Positions 18,983 through 26,559 of a DNA stretch of 64,000 nucleotides are shown here, in pieces; the stretch's first letter is position 1, and each line of letters starts with the position of its first letter. The notes beneath the pieces are model-generated. The model was not told the DNA's origin and did no database searches. It saw only the letters and a program-made list of their open reading frames with translations. The stretch is from Nonomuraea fuscirosea. Lineage in GTDB: Bacteria; Actinomycetota; Actinomycetes; Streptosporangiales; Streptosporangiaceae. The stretch lies in NCBI RefSeq assembly GCF_003001935.1, contig NZ_PVNG01000007.1, forward strand, positions 248,001 to 312,000, read 5' to 3'. The translations under genes and the position numbers were made by a program.

Positions 18983-19579
18983 GTGGCGGATGATGCGCAC
19001 CGGTTCACCGGCATGTACGACGAATGCCGGCAACGGGTCTGGGCCTACGTCGTCAGCCGTGCCGGGCGGCAGGTCGCGGACGAGGTGGTCAGTGAGACGT
19101 TCGCGATCGCCTGGCGGCGGCTGGACGACGTGCCCGACCCGGCGCTGCCCTGGCTGCTCGGCGTCGCCCGCAACGTCCTGCGCGACAACGTGCGCGCGGA
19201 GGTGCGCAGGCAGGCCATGGCCGCCGAGCTGAAGGCGTGGACCGAAGGGGACGTGGCCGACCAGGTGACCGAGCGGATGGCGGTCGTGCGTGCGCTGGCC
19301 GCGCTGCGGGAGGACGACCGGGAGATCCTCGTCCTCGTCGCCTGGCACGGGTTGTCGCCCAAGGAGGCCGCGCGGGTGATCGGGTGCTCGTCGGCGGCGT
19401 ACCGGGTGCGGCTGCATCGAGCTCGCAAACGGCTCAAACAGGCCATCGAGTCGGGGGAGGCGGCGGTGGGTGCGCCGTACTCCGGGGAGCCGTCTTCGAG
19501 CGCGCCGTACGCCGGAGAGCCGGTCCGGCGCGAGTCGCCCACGCCCCATGTGCGGAACCTCAGCGAGGAGTGGTCATGA
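18983..19579 (+). CDS. ECF-type RNA polymerase sigma factor
   Basis: This 198-aa sigma factor has region 2 (FTGMYDECRQRVWAYVVSRAG; WLLGVARNVLRD) and region 4 (LREDDREILVLVAWHGLSPKEAARVIGCSSAAYRVRLHRARKRL). The GTG start has AAGGGG eight bases upstream; an in-frame ATG at 18929 is a weaker choice. The C-terminal 30 residues (repeated PYSGEP/PYAGEP) are unusual. It overlaps the next gene by 4 nt (ATGA), which suggests that gene encodes its partner or regulator. Confidence 0.88.
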   Translation: MADDAHRFTGMYDECRQRVWAYVVSRAGRQVADEVVSETFAIAWRRLDDVPDPALPWLLGVARNVLRDNVRAEVRRQAMAAELKAWTEGDVADQVTERMAVVRALAALREDDREILVLVAWHGLSPKEAARVIGCSSAAYRVRLHRARKRLKQAIESGEAAVGAPYSGEPSSSAPYAGEPVRRESPTPHVRNLSEEWS

Positions 19580-20775
19580 ACCCCATCGACGAACTTCGGG
19601 CGGCCAAGCCCGCGCACCTGGACGACGGCGGCCGGGTGGACGAGCTGACCAGGGCCACGGAGCTGGCCCGGGCGATGTCCGGACCCCGGCAGGCGCCGGC
19701 CCGGCGCAGGGTCGTACGACCGGCCTGGGGGCTGGGGCTGGCGGGGGCCGCGGCGGCCGTGACGGCGGCCGTGGTGGTGGTGTCCGGGAACGGGCCGGTG
19801 CCCGCGAACCCGTCCCGGGCGCCCGGCGGCACGGGGGTGGTGGCGAGCGCGGAACCCAGCGCGAGCGGCACACGGACGCGGGCGCCGCGGGTGGCGTTGC
19901 CGGCCAGGCAGGTGCTGCTGGCGGCGGCCGAGAACGCGGCGCGGCAGGACGAGGGCAGCGGCGACTACTGGCACAGCGAGTCGGTGAGCCGGAACCTCTA
20001 CACCGTCAAGGACGGCGGCTACCTGGTCGTGGACCGGAACCGCCTCGAAGGGTGGACGCCCGGCGCCACCGGCGGCGAGCAGTGGTCGCGCAGCAAGTCG
20101 CTCGGCGCGCGGCCCGCCACCGAGCAGGACAGGAAGGCGTGGGAGCGGGCGGGGTCGCCGTCCGCGTTCGAGGCCGTCATCCCCGGCAAGGGGGGCGGAA
20201 AGGAGAAGTACGGCGCCATCCCGTTGTCCACCTCTCCTCGCCCGGCCAGGACCGAGCGCAGCTCGCTGGTCGACGGTGACAAGGTGTTCTGGCTCGGCCG
20301 GAACGTCACCATGAAGGACCTGCGCGAACTGCCGAGCGACCCGGCGAAGCTGAAGAAGTGGCTGATGGCCTCGTACGAGGGCCACGGGACCGAAGGGGAC
20401 AGCCAGGAGATGTCGGGCGACGTGTGGCTGTTCACGGTCAGCATGGGGCTGATCATGGACATGCCGGTGACGCCCGAGGTCCGGGGGGCCGCCTTCCGGA
20501 TGCTGGCCGAGCTCGACGAGGCGAAGGTGACCGCCGACGTCACCGACGCCGAGGGGCGGAGCGGGACGGCCGTGTCGGTGCAGGAACCGACGCACGGGGG
20601 CGGCATCGACGAGAAGCGGCTGGTCTTCGACGAGTCGACCGGGCGGGCGCTGGCCAGGGAGAACGTGGTCGTGAAGGCGGGCACGTTCCAGGCCGGGCTG
20701 GAGCCGGGCACGGTGTGGACGTCGGAGGTGCTGATCGGGTCCGGCTGGACGGACGCGGGACCCAAGGGCTCCTGA
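19576..20775 (+). CDS. CU044_5270-family membrane-anchored protein
   Basis: This 399-aa protein has a short cytoplasmic N-terminus (MNPIDELRAAKPAHLDD), one membrane segment (about 57-77) and an extracellular domain of about 290 residues. The start and layout match the CU044_5270 family, which occurs in actinobacteria next to ECF sigma genes. Coupling to the sigma gene (ATGA overlap) suggests it is an anti-sigma or signal-sensing partner. No zinc-binding anti-sigma motif is visible, so the mechanism is open. Confidence 0.75.
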   Translation: MNPIDELRAAKPAHLDDGGRVDELTRATELARAMSGPRQAPARRRVVRPAWGLGLAGAAAAVTAAVVVVSGNGPVPANPSRAPGGTGVVASAEPSASGTRTRAPRVALPARQVLLAAAENAARQDEGSGDYWHSESVSRNLYTVKDGGYLVVDRNRLEGWTPGATGGEQWSRSKSLGARPATEQDRKAWERAGSPSAFEAVIPGKGGGKEKYGAIPLSTSPRPARTERSSLVDGDKVFWLGRNVTMKDLRELPSDPAKLKKWLMASYEGHGTEGDSQEMSGDVWLFTVSMGLIMDMPVTPEVRGAAFRMLAELDEAKVTADVTDAEGRSGTAVSVQEPTHGGGIDEKRLVFDESTGRALARENVVVKAGTFQAGLEPGTVWTSEVLIGSGWTDAGPKGS

Positions 20776-20833
20776 CCCCGTCGTCCCCGGGCACGCGGCT
20801 CGCCGGGCGGGCCGCGTCGTCAGCCGCGCTGGG

Positions 20834-20851
20834 GGGCCGCTTCGGCGGCTT
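20834..20851. terminator. UUCG hairpin between convergent genes
   Basis: GGGCCGC-TTCG-GCGGCTT forms a 7-bp stem (two G-U pairs) with a TTCG tetraloop, followed by GTGTGG. It lies between the convergent CU044_5270 and antitoxin-like genes. Confidence 0.5.
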
Positions 20852-20857
20852 GTGTGG

Positions 20858-21265
20858 TCAGCCGCTCTGGCGGGCCGCGTCGTTGGCGTTCGTGCGGATC
20901 TGCTGGATGCGCTGCTTGGTCAGGCCGAGCAGCTCGCCGATGTCGCCGTCCGACAGGCCCAGCTCGTGCATGTGCTTGACCCGCTTCTTCAGCGTCCGCG
21001 TGTAGTCCTCGGCGATGGCGGCGGCCTGGCGCTGGAGGGCGGCGAAGTCGTCGAGGTCCTGCTCCGACAGGCCGGGCAGGGCGTAGTGGTAGACCGGGGA
21101 CGGCGGCCTCGGGCGGTCGGCGAACAGGAACGGCAGCCCCTCGGCGACGTCGGCGTGCAGCTCCTTGAGCGTACGGGCGGACATGCCGCCGGCCACGCCG
21201 TCCACCTGGGCCAGCCACAGGCTGCCGGCCATGGTGACGTGGACGTCGACGCGGTCTGCGGTCAT
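20858..21265 (-). CDS. HicB-like protein with C-terminal HTH, antitoxin candidate
   Basis: This 135-aa protein has a HicB-like N-terminal half (HVTMAGSLWLAQVDGVAGGMSA, then a helix ELHADVAEGL). The C-terminal helix-turn-helix is LGLSDGDIGELLGLTKQRIQQI. The combination of a partial HicB fold and a DNA-binding domain is common for autoregulating antitoxins. ATG 21265 is 11 nt after the stop of an 80-residue gene, and a perfect palindrome lies upstream of the pair. I infer a toxin-antitoxin-like module; no classical HicA toxin is present. Confidence 0.65.
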   Translation of the reverse strand: MTADRVDVHVTMAGSLWLAQVDGVAGGMSARTLKELHADVAEGLPFLFADRPRPPSPVYHYALPGLSEQDLDDFAALQRQAAAIAEDYTRTLKKRVKHMHELGLSDGDIGELLGLTKQRIQQIRTNANDAARQSG

Positions 21266-21276
21266 CGGTGCTCCAG

Positions 21277-21522
21277 TCAGTCCTTCAGCCAGCCGTCGCC
21301 GAAAAGGTGTGCCAGCCCTTCTTCGAGGGAGTCCACGAGCTGTGGCGTCTCCCCTGGGTAGAGCGGGACGATGGCGCGGGCCGCGACCCGGCCCCCGGCG
21401 TCCCACAGCAGCAGGAAGCGCTGCCGCCTCGTCGTCTCCACCCAGTCGGGGCGCAGGCCGTGGAGGCGGGAGAGCCCGATGATCCGGTCGCGGATGGCCG
21501 CGTAATCATCTCGTTCCACCAC
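21277..21522 (-). CDS. Small protein paired with HicB-like gene, toxin candidate
   Basis: This 80-81-aa protein starts at one of two adjacent GTG codons (21522 or 21519). Its sequence (DDYAAIRDRIIGLSRLHGLRPDWV; FLLLWDAGGRVAARAIVPLYPGE) shows no known toxin motif, so I cannot name a family. Size, gene order, the 11-nt gap to the HTH protein and the palindrome at 21552-21571 support a two-gene module. A longer upstream frame to 21717 lies over the tetR gene and is not credible. The TATAGT box at about 21534-21539 suggests a short leader. Confidence 0.55.
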   Translation of the reverse strand: MVERDDYAAIRDRIIGLSRLHGLRPDWVETTRRQRFLLLWDAGGRVAARAIVPLYPGETPQLVDSLEEGLAHLFGDGWLKD

Positions 21523-21551
21523 ACGCGGCAGACTATATCCCTTGACTAACA

Positions 21552-21571
21552 CCGACAAGGGGCCTTGTCGG
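21552..21571. promoter_or_regulatory. Perfect palindrome upstream of the toxin-antitoxin-like pair
   Basis: CCGACAAGG-GG-CCTTGTCGG is a 20-bp inverted repeat with 9-bp arms. It lies about 30 nt before the first gene of the pair and overlaps the likely -35 region. It is a good candidate for the operator of the HTH protein; the TetR gene end (21611) is on the other side. Confidence 0.55.
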
Positions 21572-21610
21572 CGATATTTCCCATACGTGTTGGTTAGGGC
21601 GCGACGAGCT

Positions 21611-22231
21611 CTAGGACACGATCCAGGCCCGCGCGAACGTCTCCACGGCCGCGCGGGCGATGCCCGCCAGCTCGGCCTCCTCCAACTGCCGGGTGCCCAT
21701 CTGCGAGCGGGCCTCAAGGGGGCCCAGGACCAGGGCCATGAACTGCTCCGCCGCCAGGTCGGGGTCCGTGGTGCGCAGGCGGCCGGCCAGCGCGAGCCGG
21801 GCCAGCCGGTCGGCCAGCGCCTGGTTGACGCGGTCGAGGCCGAACTCCTTGACGATGTCGAGGATGTCGGGGAAGTGGGTGATCTCCGAGTAGAGCAGGC
21901 TGCGCAGGGCGCAGTAACGGCTGTCGGTGTGCAGGCGGAGCAGGGTGAGGGCGACGGCCTCCAGCGTGGCGGGCAGATCGTCGCCCGGGTCGGCGAGCGG
22001 CGCCAGGGCGGCCACGCGCTGGTCGAGCGCGTCCATGGCGGCGGCCCTCATGGCGTGCCGGAACAGGGTCGCCTTGTCGGTCATGTGGTTGTAGACCGTC
22101 GGCTTGGCCACGCCCGCCTCGCGCGCGACGTCCTCCACCCCGGCCTGGGCGTAGCCGTGCCGGGCGAACACGGTGAAGGCGCCGTCCAGGATCGCCTGGC
22201 GCTTGTCGATCCGTCCGCGGGTGGTGCTCAT
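21611..22231 (-). CDS. TetR-family repressor
   Basis: This 206-aa regulator has an N-terminal TetR HTH (RQAILDGAFTVFARHGYAQAGVEDVAREAGVAKPTVYNHM) and a C-terminal ligand/dimer domain. It is divergent from the MFS exporter gene with an 80-nt gap. The gap contains palindromic sites, so it most likely represses the exporter and itself, and an export substrate would be the inducer. Confidence 0.9.
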   Translation of the reverse strand: MSTTRGRIDKRQAILDGAFTVFARHGYAQAGVEDVAREAGVAKPTVYNHMTDKATLFRHAMRAAAMDALDQRVAALAPLADPGDDLPATLEAVALTLLRLHTDSRYCALRSLLYSEITHFPDILDIVKEFGLDRVNQALADRLARLALAGRLRTTDPDLAAEQFMALVLGPLEARSQMGTRQLEEAELAGIARAAVETFARAWIVS

Positions 22232-22277
22232 GCGATCGATTGTACGCGCGGGTTCAGGTTGATGAACGAGCTGGTTG

Positions 22278-22291
22278 CGATCGTACGGTCG
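22278..22291. promoter_or_regulatory. Candidate TetR operator
   Basis: CGATCGTACGGTCG is a near-perfect palindrome (one mismatched pair) in the tetR/MFS gap, 20 nt before the MFS start. A related sequence, CGATCGATTGTACG, lies by the tetR start at about 22,234-22,247. Confidence 0.45.
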
Positions 22292-22310
22292 AGGTATTTA
22301 TGTTGAACTC

Positions 22311-23741
22311 ATGAGTTCAGAAAACGATGATCGGCTGGGTCGCCGGCTGGTGGGGATCATCGCCGTGGTGCTGCTCGGCGGGTTGCTCGGCATCCTCAAC
22401 AGCACCATGGCCGCCGTCGCCACCGACACCCTGGTGCTGGCGTTCGACACGTCGCTGAGCACGGTCGGCTGGGCCTCCACCGGGTTCCTGCTGGCCGTGA
22501 CCGCCACCATCCCGTTCACCACTTGGGCCGTCGACCGGTACGGCGGCAAGCGGCTGTGGACGGCGGGGCTGCTAGTGTTCCTGGCCGGTTCGCTGGCCGC
22601 GGGGCTGGCCTGGAACGTCGGCAGCCTGATCGCCTTCCGCGCCGTGCAGGGGCTCGGGGCCGGGCTGCTCGACCCGCTCGTGCTGATCCTGCTGGCCAGG
22701 GCCGCGGGGCCGCGGCGGGCCGGGCGGGTGATGGGGCTGATGGGCGTGGTGCTGTCGCTGGGGCCGGTGCTCGGGCCGATCGCGGGCGGAGCGATCCTGG
22801 GGGCGTCCACGTGGCGGGCGATGTTCCTGATCAGCGTGGTCGTCGGGGTGGTGGCGCTGGTGCTCGCCGTACGGGTGATCCCCGCCGACGAGCCGGGCTC
22901 GCCGGGACCGTCCCGGTTGGACGTGCTGGGCCTGGCGTTGCTCGGCCCCGGGTTCGCGGCCGTGGTGCTGGGGCTGTCGCAGACGGCCGAGCAGGGCACG
23001 ATCGCGGTGTGGCAGGCGCTGACGCCCCTGGGACTGGGCCTGGCCCTGCTCGCCGGATACGCCGCGCACGCCCTGGGCCGGCGCCGGACGCCGCTGATCG
23101 ACCTGCGGCTGTTCCGCAACCGGGGATTCAGCGCCAGCGTCACGATCATGGGGCTCGGCGGCATGGGCCTGTTCTCCGGCCTGTTCGCGCTGCCGCTCTA
23201 CTACCAGCAGGCACACGGACACGGCGTGCTGGCGGCCGGGCTGCTCATGGCCCCGCTCGGGCTCGGCGGCTCCATCGCCATGCCGCTGGCCGGCCGGCTC
23301 TCCGACCGGGTCGGCGCGCGCGGCCTGGCCGCCGGCGGGGCGGTCGTCGCGGTCCTGAGCATGTTCGCCCTGACCAGGATCGAGGCGGGGACGCCGGAGG
23401 TCTGGCCGGCGTTGGCGGCGCTCACGCTCGGCCTGGGCAGCGGCTGCTTCAGCGCGCCCACCATGGGGTCGCTCTACCGGACGCTGCCTGGGCCCATGGT
23501 GGCGCAGGGCAGCTCCGTCCTGTACATGCTCAACCAGCTCGGCGCGGCGCTCGGCGTCGCCCTGGTCACCCTCGTCGTGCAGAGCGCGGCCGACACGATG
23601 AACGGCCTGCGCGGCGTCTTCTGGGTCGGCGTCGTCTCCACGGTGATCGTCCTGGCCCTCGTGCCGCTGCTCCCGGGCCGGACGGCCGGGGCGCCGGCGG
23701 CCGTGCCTGCGGAGTCGGAGAGAGCGGACGTACCGCGCTAA
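22311..23741 (+). CDS. MFS drug exporter, DHA2 (EmrB/QacA-like)
   Basis: This 476-aa transporter has about 14 hydrophobic segments, the motif-A-like loop DRYGGKRLWTAG and the motif-C-like GPVLGPIAGGAILG of drug/H+ antiporters. The first helix contains LNSTMAAVATDTL, the usual place of the LDxTIVNVALP signature, here altered. ATG 22311 (MSSENDDRLGRR) is preferred to the upstream in-frame start at 22275, which would cover the operator. Control by the divergent TetR is likely; the substrate is unknown. Confidence 0.88.
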   Translation: MSSENDDRLGRRLVGIIAVVLLGGLLGILNSTMAAVATDTLVLAFDTSLSTVGWASTGFLLAVTATIPFTTWAVDRYGGKRLWTAGLLVFLAGSLAAGLAWNVGSLIAFRAVQGLGAGLLDPLVLILLARAAGPRRAGRVMGLMGVVLSLGPVLGPIAGGAILGASTWRAMFLISVVVGVVALVLAVRVIPADEPGSPGPSRLDVLGLALLGPGFAAVVLGLSQTAEQGTIAVWQALTPLGLGLALLAGYAAHALGRRRTPLIDLRLFRNRGFSASVTIMGLGGMGLFSGLFALPLYYQQAHGHGVLAAGLLMAPLGLGGSIAMPLAGRLSDRVGARGLAAGGAVVAVLSMFALTRIEAGTPEVWPALAALTLGLGSGCFSAPTMGSLYRTLPGPMVAQGSSVLYMLNQLGAALGVALVTLVVQSAADTMNGLRGVFWVGVVSTVIVLALVPLLPGRTAGAPAAVPAESERADVPR

Positions 23742-23818
23742 TTCGCTTGCGGCGGGTAGAGGAACTCTGGCCTGATAGATCACGTTTCCAGCTGCGACCG
23801 GAAGGAGGCGATACGGAG

Positions 23819-25006
23819 ATGACGTACAACGAGGTGACCGGAACCAGGAGGCCGCTGCGCATGTGGGCGGAGCCCGAGACGGTCGATCCGCAGGCGATGC
23901 AGCAACTGCGTAACGTGGCGAACCTCGAGTGGGTCCACGGTGTCGCCGTCATGCCGGACGTGCACCACGGCAAGGGCGCGACGGTGGGCTCGGTCATCGC
24001 GATGAAGGGCGCGGTCTCGCCGGCGGCGGTCGGCGTGGACATCGGCTGCGGGATGACCGCGGTGAAGACCACGTACAAGGACTCGCAGCTCCCCGACAAC
24101 CTGGCCTACCTGCGCGGGAAGTTGGAGCAGGCGGTGCCGGTCGGGTTCGGCCACCACAAGCGGCCGGTCGATCCGGGCAACGTGCACGGGATGAAGACGG
24201 CCGGGTGGGCGGAGTTCTGGAAGGACTTCGACGACCTCGCGCCGGCCGTGCACGCGCGGCGCGAGCGCGCCGAGGTGCAGATGGGCACGCTCGGCGGCGG
24301 CAACCACTTCCTGGAGGTGTGCGCCGACGACGAGGGCTGGGTATGGGTCGTGCTGCACTCGGGCTCGCGCAACATCGGCAAGGAGCTGGCGGAGCACCAC
24401 ATCGGGGTGGCCCGCGGCCTCTCGCACAACCAGGGCCTGGTGGACCGCGACCTGGCGGTCTTCCTCGGCCGCACCCCGGAGATGGACGCCTACCGCCGCG
24501 ACCTGTTCTGGGCCCAGGACTACGCGCGGCGCAACCGTTCGCTCATGATGGGCCTGGTCTGCGACGTGCTGCGCCGCCACCTGCCGAACATCACGTTCGA
24601 GCAGCCCATCTCCTGCCACCACAACTACGTGGCCGAGGAGCGGTACGACGGCGTGGACGTGCTCGTCACCAGAAAGGGCGCGATCCGGGCCGGCTCCGGC
24701 GACCTGGGCATCATCCCGGGCTCGATGGCCACCGGCACCTACATCGTCAAGGGCCTGGGCAACAGCGCCGCCTTCAACTCCGCCTCGCACGGGGCGGGGC
24801 GGAAGATGAGCAGGAACAAGGCGAAGAAGACGTTCACCGTCAAGGACCTGCAGGAGCAGACGGCGGGCGTGGAGTGCCGCAAGGACGCGGGGGTCATCGA
24901 CGAGATCCCGGGGGCCTACAAGGACCTGGAGTCGGTGATGGCGGCCCAGACGGACCTGGTCCAGGTCGTCGCCCACCTCCGCCAGCTCATCTGCATCAAG
25001 GGCTGA
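23819..25006 (+). CDS. rtcB: RtcB-type 3'-phosphate RNA ligase
   Basis: This 395-aa enzyme joins RNA 2',3'-cyclic phosphate or 3'-phosphate ends to 5'-OH ends with GTP and Mn2+. Metal and active-site motifs are in place: GVDIGCGM (Asp, Cys), LGGGNHFLE, HSGSRN, SCHHNY and the SHGAGRKMSR segment with the guanylylated His. The open frame extends far upstream, but ATG 23819 has AGGAGG in its leader and gives the family start. No archease gene is next to it and no RNA target is visible. A strong hairpin follows. Confidence 0.9.
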   Translation: MTYNEVTGTRRPLRMWAEPETVDPQAMQQLRNVANLEWVHGVAVMPDVHHGKGATVGSVIAMKGAVSPAAVGVDIGCGMTAVKTTYKDSQLPDNLAYLRGKLEQAVPVGFGHHKRPVDPGNVHGMKTAGWAEFWKDFDDLAPAVHARRERAEVQMGTLGGGNHFLEVCADDEGWVWVVLHSGSRNIGKELAEHHIGVARGLSHNQGLVDRDLAVFLGRTPEMDAYRRDLFWAQDYARRNRSLMMGLVCDVLRRHLPNITFEQPISCHHNYVAEERYDGVDVLVTRKGAIRAGSGDLGIIPGSMATGTYIVKGLGNSAAFNSASHGAGRKMSRNKAKKTFTVKDLQEQTAGVECRKDAGVIDEIPGAYKDLESVMAAQTDLVQVVAHLRQLICIKG

Positions 25007-25013
25007 GCGGGAT

Positions 25014-25032
25014 CGCCGCGAGCTTCGCGGCG
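25014..25032 (+). terminator. Short hairpin after rtcB
   Basis: CGCCGCGA-GCT-TCGCGGCG, 8-bp perfect stem, starts 8 nt after the rtcB stop; no T tract follows. Confidence 0.4.
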
Positions 25033-25050
25033 TGATGATCGAGGCATGCG

Positions 25051-25081
25051 GGGGCCGGTTCGACTATGTCGGACCGGCCCC
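25051..25081 (+). terminator. Strong terminator after rtcB
   Basis: A 14-bp stem (GGGGCCGGTTCGAC pairing with GTCGGACCGGCCCC through one G-U pair) with a 3-nt loop is followed by TTGTCGTTGT. It fits a factor-independent terminator for rtcB. Confidence 0.7.
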
Positions 25082-25393
25082 TTGTCGTTGTCCTCGGCAA
25101 GAGACCTGCCTGGGGCGAGAGAGCGCTCCCTGAAAAGGGCGGCGCGCTCGGGTGGGGAGTCAAGGCGGGGGCTTGGGGCGGTGTTTCTGGCGGTGGCCGG
25201 GTGTGGCGGGTGGCTGCCGATCGGAAGGTGTCATCGCTGGTAGAGCGGTTGTCTGGTGGTCGGGGAAGGTGCTCTGCCGCTTCTGAGAGGTTTCGGTTGG
25301 GTTAACCGATGACTTGACAGCGGGTCGGGAGGCGAGCACCCTCCTTTCAGGGAGCGCTCCCTCGAACCAACCCCCCAGTTTGACGGAGACCTC
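25082..25393. other. Intergenic region with LacI-type operators
   Basis: This stretch between the rtcB terminator and the broken gene at 25394 holds one perfect AGGGAGCGCTCCCT palindrome (25349-25362). A half-preserved copy, AGAGCGCTCCC, lies near 25,120-25,130. No open frame here looks coding. Confidence 0.5.
25349..25362. promoter_or_regulatory. LacI/CebR-like operator
   Basis: AGGGAGCGCTCCCT is a perfect 14-bp palindrome. It differs only at the outer base pair from TGGGAGCGCTCCCA, the operator of CebR/CelR-type LacI regulators that control cellulose or cello-oligosaccharide use in actinobacteria. It lies 32 nt before a start codon with a ribosome site. Confidence 0.65.
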
Positions 25394-25564
25394 GTGAGCT
25401 CACCCCTGCGCCGCCTGGCGGCCTTCGTTGCTGGAGCGGGCGCCAGATCGCCGGCGCGTCCGCGGTACCCGCCCGTGCCGGTGGCGTCCCGCTGTTCGCG
25501 GGCGAGTCCGCCTCCATCGAGAACGCCGCCGCCGATGCTCGTCGATCGCGCACAGGTCTATCCA
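25394..25564 (+). pseudogene. Broken secreted-protein gene behind LacI-type operator
   Basis: A GTG start with GGAG upstream begins a short frame whose first 17 residues (MSSPLRRLAAFVAGAGA) look like a signal peptide. Then it turns into Arg/Pro-rich nonsense and stops at 25562-25564. In the next frame, ASAVPARAGGVPLFAGES continues like a signal-cleavage region and mature N-terminus, which points to a frameshift and loss of the rest. The operator suggests the ancestor was a secreted sugar-active enzyme. This is inference from a short stretch. Confidence 0.4.
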
Positions 25565-25581
25565 TGATCAAGGGAGCCGCC

Positions 25582-26427
25582 ATGTCATCCCTCTCACGAC
25601 TGATCGCCCTGCTGTCCGTGCTGTTCGCCACGTTCGCCGTGGCCCCCGGGCCCGCCTCGGCCGAGCCCGTACGGGTGGCGGAGTTCCTCGCCGACTGCCC
25701 GTTCAGCCATCGGCTGCCCGACGACCCGATCGTCTTCCCCGGGCTGCCCGGGGCCTCGCACATGCACAGCTTCTTCGGCAGCCGCGTCACCAACGCCCAC
25801 ACCCAGCTCGCCGACCTGCAGCAGGGCGCCACCAACTGCAACCCGGCGGTGGACAAGTCGTCGTACTGGGTGCCGACCCTCTACCGTGACAACGCTCCCG
25901 TGGAGCCGGCCATCATCACGTTCTACTACCTCGGCGAGGGCGTACGTGACGACATCGTCGCCAGGACCCAGCCGCTGCCGCTCGGGCTGCGGATCGTGGC
26001 CGGCAACGCCAGGGCGACCGGGCCCGACGACACGACGATCTCCCGGTGGTCCTGCCTGCACGCCGGGCATGTTCCTCCCTCCAAGGACTTCGTGAACTGC
26101 CCGTCCGGGACGATGCTGGAGTCGTACCTGGACTTCCCGCAGTGCTGGAACGGGCGGGACCTGGACTCCGCCGACCACAAGAGCCACATGGCCTACCCGG
26201 TGGGCCAGCAGTGCCCGAGCAGCCACCCGGTGCCGGTGCCGAAGCTGCGGCAGGTGATCCGGTATCCCGTGACCGGCGATCCTTCGCGGCTGCGGCTGGC
26301 CTCCGGCGGCGGGTTCACGATGCACGGCGACTTCTTCAACGCCTGGCCGGCCGCGGAGATGGAGCGCCGGGTGCGTGACTGCATCAGGCCGGTCATCAAG
26401 TGCGGCGCCGACGGGCGGCCGTCGTAG
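25582..26427 (+). CDS. Secreted DUF1996-domain protein
   Basis: This 281-aa protein has a signal peptide (MSSLSRLIALLSVLFATFAVAPGPASA) and a DUF1996 domain covering the rest. Typical motifs are present: GASHMHSFFGSR near the start, SSYWVPTLY, FPQCWNGRDLDS, HMAYP and MHGDFFNAW. The function of DUF1996 is not known; it is common in fungi and actinobacteria, often with carbohydrate-binding or lectin modules. ATG 25582 has AAGGGAG upstream; ATG 25564 is in frame but less likely. It may now use the promoter of the broken gene in front. Confidence 0.8.
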   Translation: MSSLSRLIALLSVLFATFAVAPGPASAEPVRVAEFLADCPFSHRLPDDPIVFPGLPGASHMHSFFGSRVTNAHTQLADLQQGATNCNPAVDKSSYWVPTLYRDNAPVEPAIITFYYLGEGVRDDIVARTQPLPLGLRIVAGNARATGPDDTTISRWSCLHAGHVPPSKDFVNCPSGTMLESYLDFPQCWNGRDLDSADHKSHMAYPVGQQCPSSHPVPVPKLRQVIRYPVTGDPSRLRLASGGGFTMHGDFFNAWPAAEMERRVRDCIRPVIKCGADGRPS

Positions 26428-26512
26428 GGCCGGTCGTCACGTGTTCGACGCCGGCGAGCGGTCTGTCGTTGGGCCGGTCATCCGGCGCCGGCAGGCGGTC
26501 GTCGTAGATCTT

Positions 26513-26546
26513 GCCCGGGCGGGCGTCCCTTCCCGCCCGCCCGGGC
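26513..26546 (+). terminator. Terminator after the DUF1996 gene
   Basis: Perfect 13-bp arms (GCCCGGGCGGGCG and its complement) enclose an 8-nt loop and are followed by CCTTCG. It lies 85 nt after the DUF1996 stop. Confidence 0.6.
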
Positions 26547-26559
26547 CCTTCGCCTGAGG

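Noticed and set aside
21277..21717. Extended 146-codon start for the small partner gene
   Set aside because: The extension lies antisense-free but inside the 3' end of tetR and across the palindrome and promoter; the adjacent GTG codons at 21519/21522 are better.
25051..25081. tRNA-like sequence (GGTTCGA motif)
   Set aside because: The motif is part of a long terminator stem; no cloverleaf can be drawn. No tRNA was found elsewhere either.
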